From Pseudomonadota bacterium (GTDB lineage: Bacteria > Pseudomonadota > Alphaproteobacteria > Rhizobiales > Hyphomicrobiaceae): DNA of 64,000 bases. The position numbers were made by a program, and so were the translations under genes. The notes beneath the pieces are model-generated. The model searched no databases, was not told the DNA's origin, and was given only the letters and a program-made list of their open reading frames with translations. Position 1 is the stretch's first letter; every line of letters begins with the position of its first letter. Shown in pieces: positions 62,067 to 64,000 of the stretch. The stretch lies in assembly GCA_018242215.1 (NCBI GenBank), contig JAFECG010000019.1, positions 248,001 through 312,000 on the forward strand. Direction: 5' to 3'.

Positions 62067-62999
62067 ATGCGCCGGCTCGACAATATCGATCTTCGTCTTT
62101 TGCGGGTCTTCGTGACGCTGGTAGAGGCGGGGAGCTTCGCGGATGCCCAGATCGCGCTCAATCTGTCGCAGCCGACGCTGAGCACGCATCTTGCGGCGCT
62201 CGAGCGCAAGCTTGGAGCACAATTGTGCGTACGCGGACGGCGCGGCTTCAGGCTGACGCCGTTCGGCGAGGCAACCTACATCGCAACCCAAAAGCTTTTT
62301 GCCGAGATCAGCTCGTTCGAGGAGCGTGTCGGCCAGTACAACGGGCAGCTTGTCGGGCGGCTTCGGATCGGCATCGTCGATGGCATCGTCACGAATTCCG
62401 CGCTCGGTCTGCAGCACGTCATCGGCCGTTTCATGGAGAATGCCGAAAACGTCTTCATCGACCTGGAACTCGGGACGCCGAATTTCCTTGAGCAGGCAAT
62501 CGCTGATGGCCGTCGCGACGTTGTCATTGGACCCTTCTCTCAGAAGGCGCCAGGGGTCACTTATGTCGCTCTTCATCGCGAGCCGCACGGTCTCTATTGC
62601 GGAAAAGGACATCCGCTTTTCGACGCACCGACGTCGGCGATTACGCGAGAGGCGATCGAAAAGGCGCTTTTCTCCGTGCGTGGTTATCGCCAGTTCGACG
62701 ACCTCTACCGCGCCGATCATCCGCGTGCGACCGGGCACGTCGTCCAGATGGAAGCCCAGGTGATGCTTATTCTGTCCGGGTGCTTCATCGGATTTTTGCC
62801 TCGCCATATTGGTGAGAACTGGTCAAGACAGGGTCTTATGCGGGAGATCAGGCCGCAGACATATCAATTCGTCTCAAGTCATTTTGCTGCTTATCGCAAA
62901 AGCGACGGAGACCGGCCTCTTGTCCGCGGTTTCGTCCGCTTTCTCTGTCAGCATGCAAATCAGGTTCGCAAAGGCGGGATGAGCGGGAAGGCAGCGTGA
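62067..62999 (+). CDS. LysR-family transcriptional regulator of the ABC/creatininase operon
   Basis: A 310-residue LysR protein. Winged HTH: DLRLLRVFVTLVEAGSFADA and LSQPTLSTHLAALERKLGAQ, followed by the linker and an effector domain from about residue 90 (GRLRIGIVDGIVTNSALGLQ). ATG 62067 follows GGGAG by 7 bases. It is divergent from the binding-protein gene with 136 bp between starts, the standard layout for a LysR activator of the neighbouring catabolic operon. The inducer would be the imported substrate or an intermediate. Confidence 0.92.
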   Translation: MRRLDNIDLRLLRVFVTLVEAGSFADAQIALNLSQPTLSTHLAALERKLGAQLCVRGRRGFRLTPFGEATYIATQKLFAEISSFEERVGQYNGQLVGRLRIGIVDGIVTNSALGLQHVIGRFMENAENVFIDLELGTPNFLEQAIADGRRDVVIGPFSQKAPGVTYVALHREPHGLYCGKGHPLFDAPTSAITREAIEKALFSVRGYRQFDDLYRADHPRATGHVVQMEAQVMLILSGCFIGFLPRHIGENWSRQGLMREIRPQTYQFVSSHFAAYRKSDGDRPLVRGFVRFLCQHANQVRKGGMSGKAA

Positions 63000-63068
63000 C
63001 CCGCTTTTGCGCCCGCGGATGGCGCTGGATCGGAAAAATCTGATCCGCATCACAGATCCGTCCGCGCC

Positions 63069-63082
63069 TTGACGTCGGTCAA
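63069..63082 (+). promoter_or_regulatory. FNR/FixK-type box upstream of the 54-residue microprotein
   Basis: TTGACGTCGGTCAA is a 5-4-5 palindrome matching the FNR/FixK consensus TTGA-N6-TCAA. Its centre is 60 bases before ATG 63136; if it acts at -41.5 the transcript starts near 63117, with TTTAGT at 63102-63107 as a possible -10. Confidence 0.6.
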
Positions 63083-63135
63083 TTTGGCGTAGACCTGCGT
63101 CTTTAGTTTCGCCTCATCTGATATGGGAGGCGACT

Positions 63136-63300
63136 ATGACCGAAGTCGAATTTTACTATTTGATGATGTGCATCGGGGCGTTTTTGGTGTTTGCCATTAC
63201 GCTCGCGTACAGCACTTGGAGCTGGGGCCGGTTACGGGCCGCGACAGATATTCCGTCTAGCCACGTTTCACATTCGAAATTCGAAACCAGATCCGCCTGA
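63136..63300 (+). CDS. 54-residue membrane microprotein, probably oxygen-regulated
   Basis: The sequence MTEVEFYYLMMCIGAFLVFA then ITLAYSTWSWGRLRAATDIP is one transmembrane helix (about residues 6-26) with a short polar tail ending KFETRSA. GGGAGG lies 6-8 bases before ATG 63136, which is a strong start. An FNR/FixK-type box upstream and a good terminator downstream make it a complete monocistronic unit. Small membrane proteins under FNR/FixK control are often subunits of terminal oxidases or redox carriers, but no family is recognised here. Confidence 0.75.
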   Translation: MTEVEFYYLMMCIGAFLVFAITLAYSTWSWGRLRAATDIPSSHVSHSKFETRSA

Positions 63301-63347
63301 CACCCAAGAACGCACTGAGCGCGGGCGGGAACCGGTTGTAAGGTGCA

Positions 63348-63382
63348 GAGGGAGGGCACACAGGTCGCCCTCTCCTTTTTTT
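63348..63382 (+). terminator. Terminator of the 54-residue microprotein gene
   Basis: AGGGAGGGC and GCCCTCTCC form a stem around an ACACAGGTC loop with one G-U pair, followed by seven T residues. Confidence 0.85.
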
Positions 63383-63401
63383 CATGGGACAGCGGGTGTT
63401 G

Positions 63402-63548
63402 TTACGGGAGCGCGAACACCGTCAGCGAACCACCGAGGTTTGAATATTGCGCGAGACCGGAGTAGCCGCGGACGGCGTCGAGACCGTCATTCGGGTTCGT
63501 GAGACCGGCTGCGAGACCAATGCCGGTCCAACCACCGATGCCGCTGTC
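63402..63548 (-). pseudogene. Remnant of a PQQ-dependent methanol/ethanol dehydrogenase (C-terminus only)
   Basis: The minus strand encodes [20 protein letters not shown], then [20 protein letters not shown] and SLTVFALP followed by a TAA. This is the C-terminal blade of the XoxF/MxaF-type PQQ dehydrogenase family (GIGGW...GL...D/NP..GL.AV......L..Y...GG...VF.L). Directly upstream in frame is TGA (63551-63549), and no start or N-terminal part exists nearby, so about 550 residues are missing. It points to a rearrangement and supports a methylotrophic host. The family call is from recognition of the motif. Confidence 0.7.
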
Positions 63549-63785
63549 TCACATAACAGCGTTGCAATTATCGAAGAGAGATCGGAAGATTCGAGCTAGG
63601 CACGCGAGTGATTTGATCACAACTTTGGTGTGGTCATTGGAAGCGCGTGAACAATTGCGAGTCGCACTGATGGACTTTCGTGCGGCTCAGACTGCGGGAT
63701 GCGCCTTGAGAGAGACTTGTTACTCTTACTCTAGGCTTGCGAAAGACGCGTCGGGCGTGATGCCAAGCTCCAATCCGAGATTGCG
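63549..63785. other. Spacer between the PQQ-dehydrogenase remnant and the HAD gene
   Basis: 237 bases of lower GC content than the neighbours. A plus-strand frame (to 63789) encodes a basic sequence with no recognised family; it starts inside the antisense of the remnant, so I do not call it. The breakpoint of the remnant lies at the left edge. No inverted repeats or transposase pieces were seen. Confidence 0.4.
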
Positions 63786-64000
63786 ATGACGTCAATCGTG
63801 CAGGAAAGGGGCGGTTCCGGCGTAGGAATTTCCGGAGTTCTCCTCGATCTTGGCGGCGTCATTTACGTCGGTGACGCGCCGATCGAAGGCGCCATCGATG
63901 CTGTCAAACGTTTGCGCGACGCAGGTTTGCCATTGCGCTTCATCACCAACACGACGCGCCGCTGCAAACGACAAGTTCGAGAAGACCTGGCGCGAATGGG
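63786..64000 (+). CDS. LHPP-like HAD-IIA phosphatase, N-terminal part (runs off window)
   Basis: The first 71 residues of a HAD hydrolase. Motif I reads GVLLDLGGVIYVGDAPIEGA, with the nucleophile Asp but Gly at the position of the usual second Asp; LHPP (phospholysine phosphohistidine inorganic pyrophosphate phosphatase) enzymes also lack it. Motif II is PLRFITNTTRRCKRQ, with Thr/Asn as in HAD-IIA. The capping domain and motifs III and IV lie outside the window. ATG 63786 is chosen from position; upstream bases lack a strong ribosome-binding site. Confidence 0.8.
   Translation, partial: MTSIVQERGGSGVGISGVLLDLGGVIYVGDAPIEGAIDAVKRLRDAGLPLRFITNTTRRCKRQVREDLARM

Noticed and set aside
63402-63785. 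Mobile element at the PQQ-dehydrogenase remnant
   Set aside because: No inverted repeats, target duplication or transposase fragment could be seen around it.

Overview
The window is about 64 kb of a GC-rich bacterial chromosome. It most resembles an alphaproteobacterium of the Hyphomicrobiales (Rhizobiales), plausibly a Hyphomicrobium-like methylotroph. The pointers are CpdR and GapR homologues, the split transhydrogenase PntAA/PntAB/PntB preceded by a tiny COX4_pro_2-type protein, a ROSE-type RNA thermometer ahead of a small heat-shock gene, a pair of suhB/alpha-r8-like sRNAs next to an inositol-monophosphatase-family gene, cysteine-free L36, DUF1036/DUF1244 proteins, a serine-cycle type glycerate 2-kinase, and the C-terminal remnant of a PQQ methanol/ethanol dehydrogenase. 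The genus is inference. No insertion sequence, prophage or CRISPR array was seen.

Layout. 1-5.1 kb: 3' end of thiE, a CHAD protein, hemH, a QmcA/NfeD membrane pair, kdsD. 5.4-11.2 kb: galU and galE for UDP-sugars, a secreted MltB-type transglycosylase, a degenerate SGNH protein, an EamA transporter. 11.2-17.4 kb: gltB-gltD. 17.4-22.9 kb: Hsp20 with sigma-32-like promoter and ROSE leader, a lysophospholipase-like hydrolase, HisN, the twin sRNAs, N-formylglutamate amidohydrolase, cpdR, tRNA-Val(GAC), rpmJ. 22.9-31.4 kb: a TPR protein, DUF4336, pyruvate kinase, DUF1036, glycerate kinase, DUF1244, GapR, OxyR, DUF882. 31.6-40 kb: L,D-transpeptidase, NtrC-like regulator, PepF, Kup. 40-46.2 kb: transhydrogenase operon, a YiiX-like permuted papain-fold protein, an alpha/beta hydrolase, rpsU with a glycine-rich tail. 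46.5-55.3 kb: GH3 protein, orphan solute-binding protein, GT2, DUF3175, Cfa, DUF374, several microproteins, a diguanylate cyclase.

55.4-63.0 kb is the least described part. Eight tightly spaced or overlapping minus-strand genes follow a divergent LysR regulator: NitT/TauT-type binding protein, permease and ATPase, two SDR dehydrogenases, a creatininase with all five metal ligands, a DUF1989 protein (the family that includes carboxyguanidine deiminase) and an amidinotransferase/arginine-deiminase-fold hydrolase. I read it as a catabolic operon that imports and opens creatinine or a related cyclic guanidino compound. No creatinase is present, so the downstream guanidine chemistry would differ from the textbook route. 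This is inference from gene content.

The right end carries a 54-residue membrane microprotein behind an FNR/FixK-type box, the PQQ-dehydrogenase remnant, and the start of an LHPP-like HAD phosphatase that runs off the window. RNA-level control is unusually visible here: a ROSE thermometer, twin anti-SD sRNAs, a terminator-like hairpin containing the start codon of the TPR gene, and a terminator with an alternative fold in the rpsU leader.
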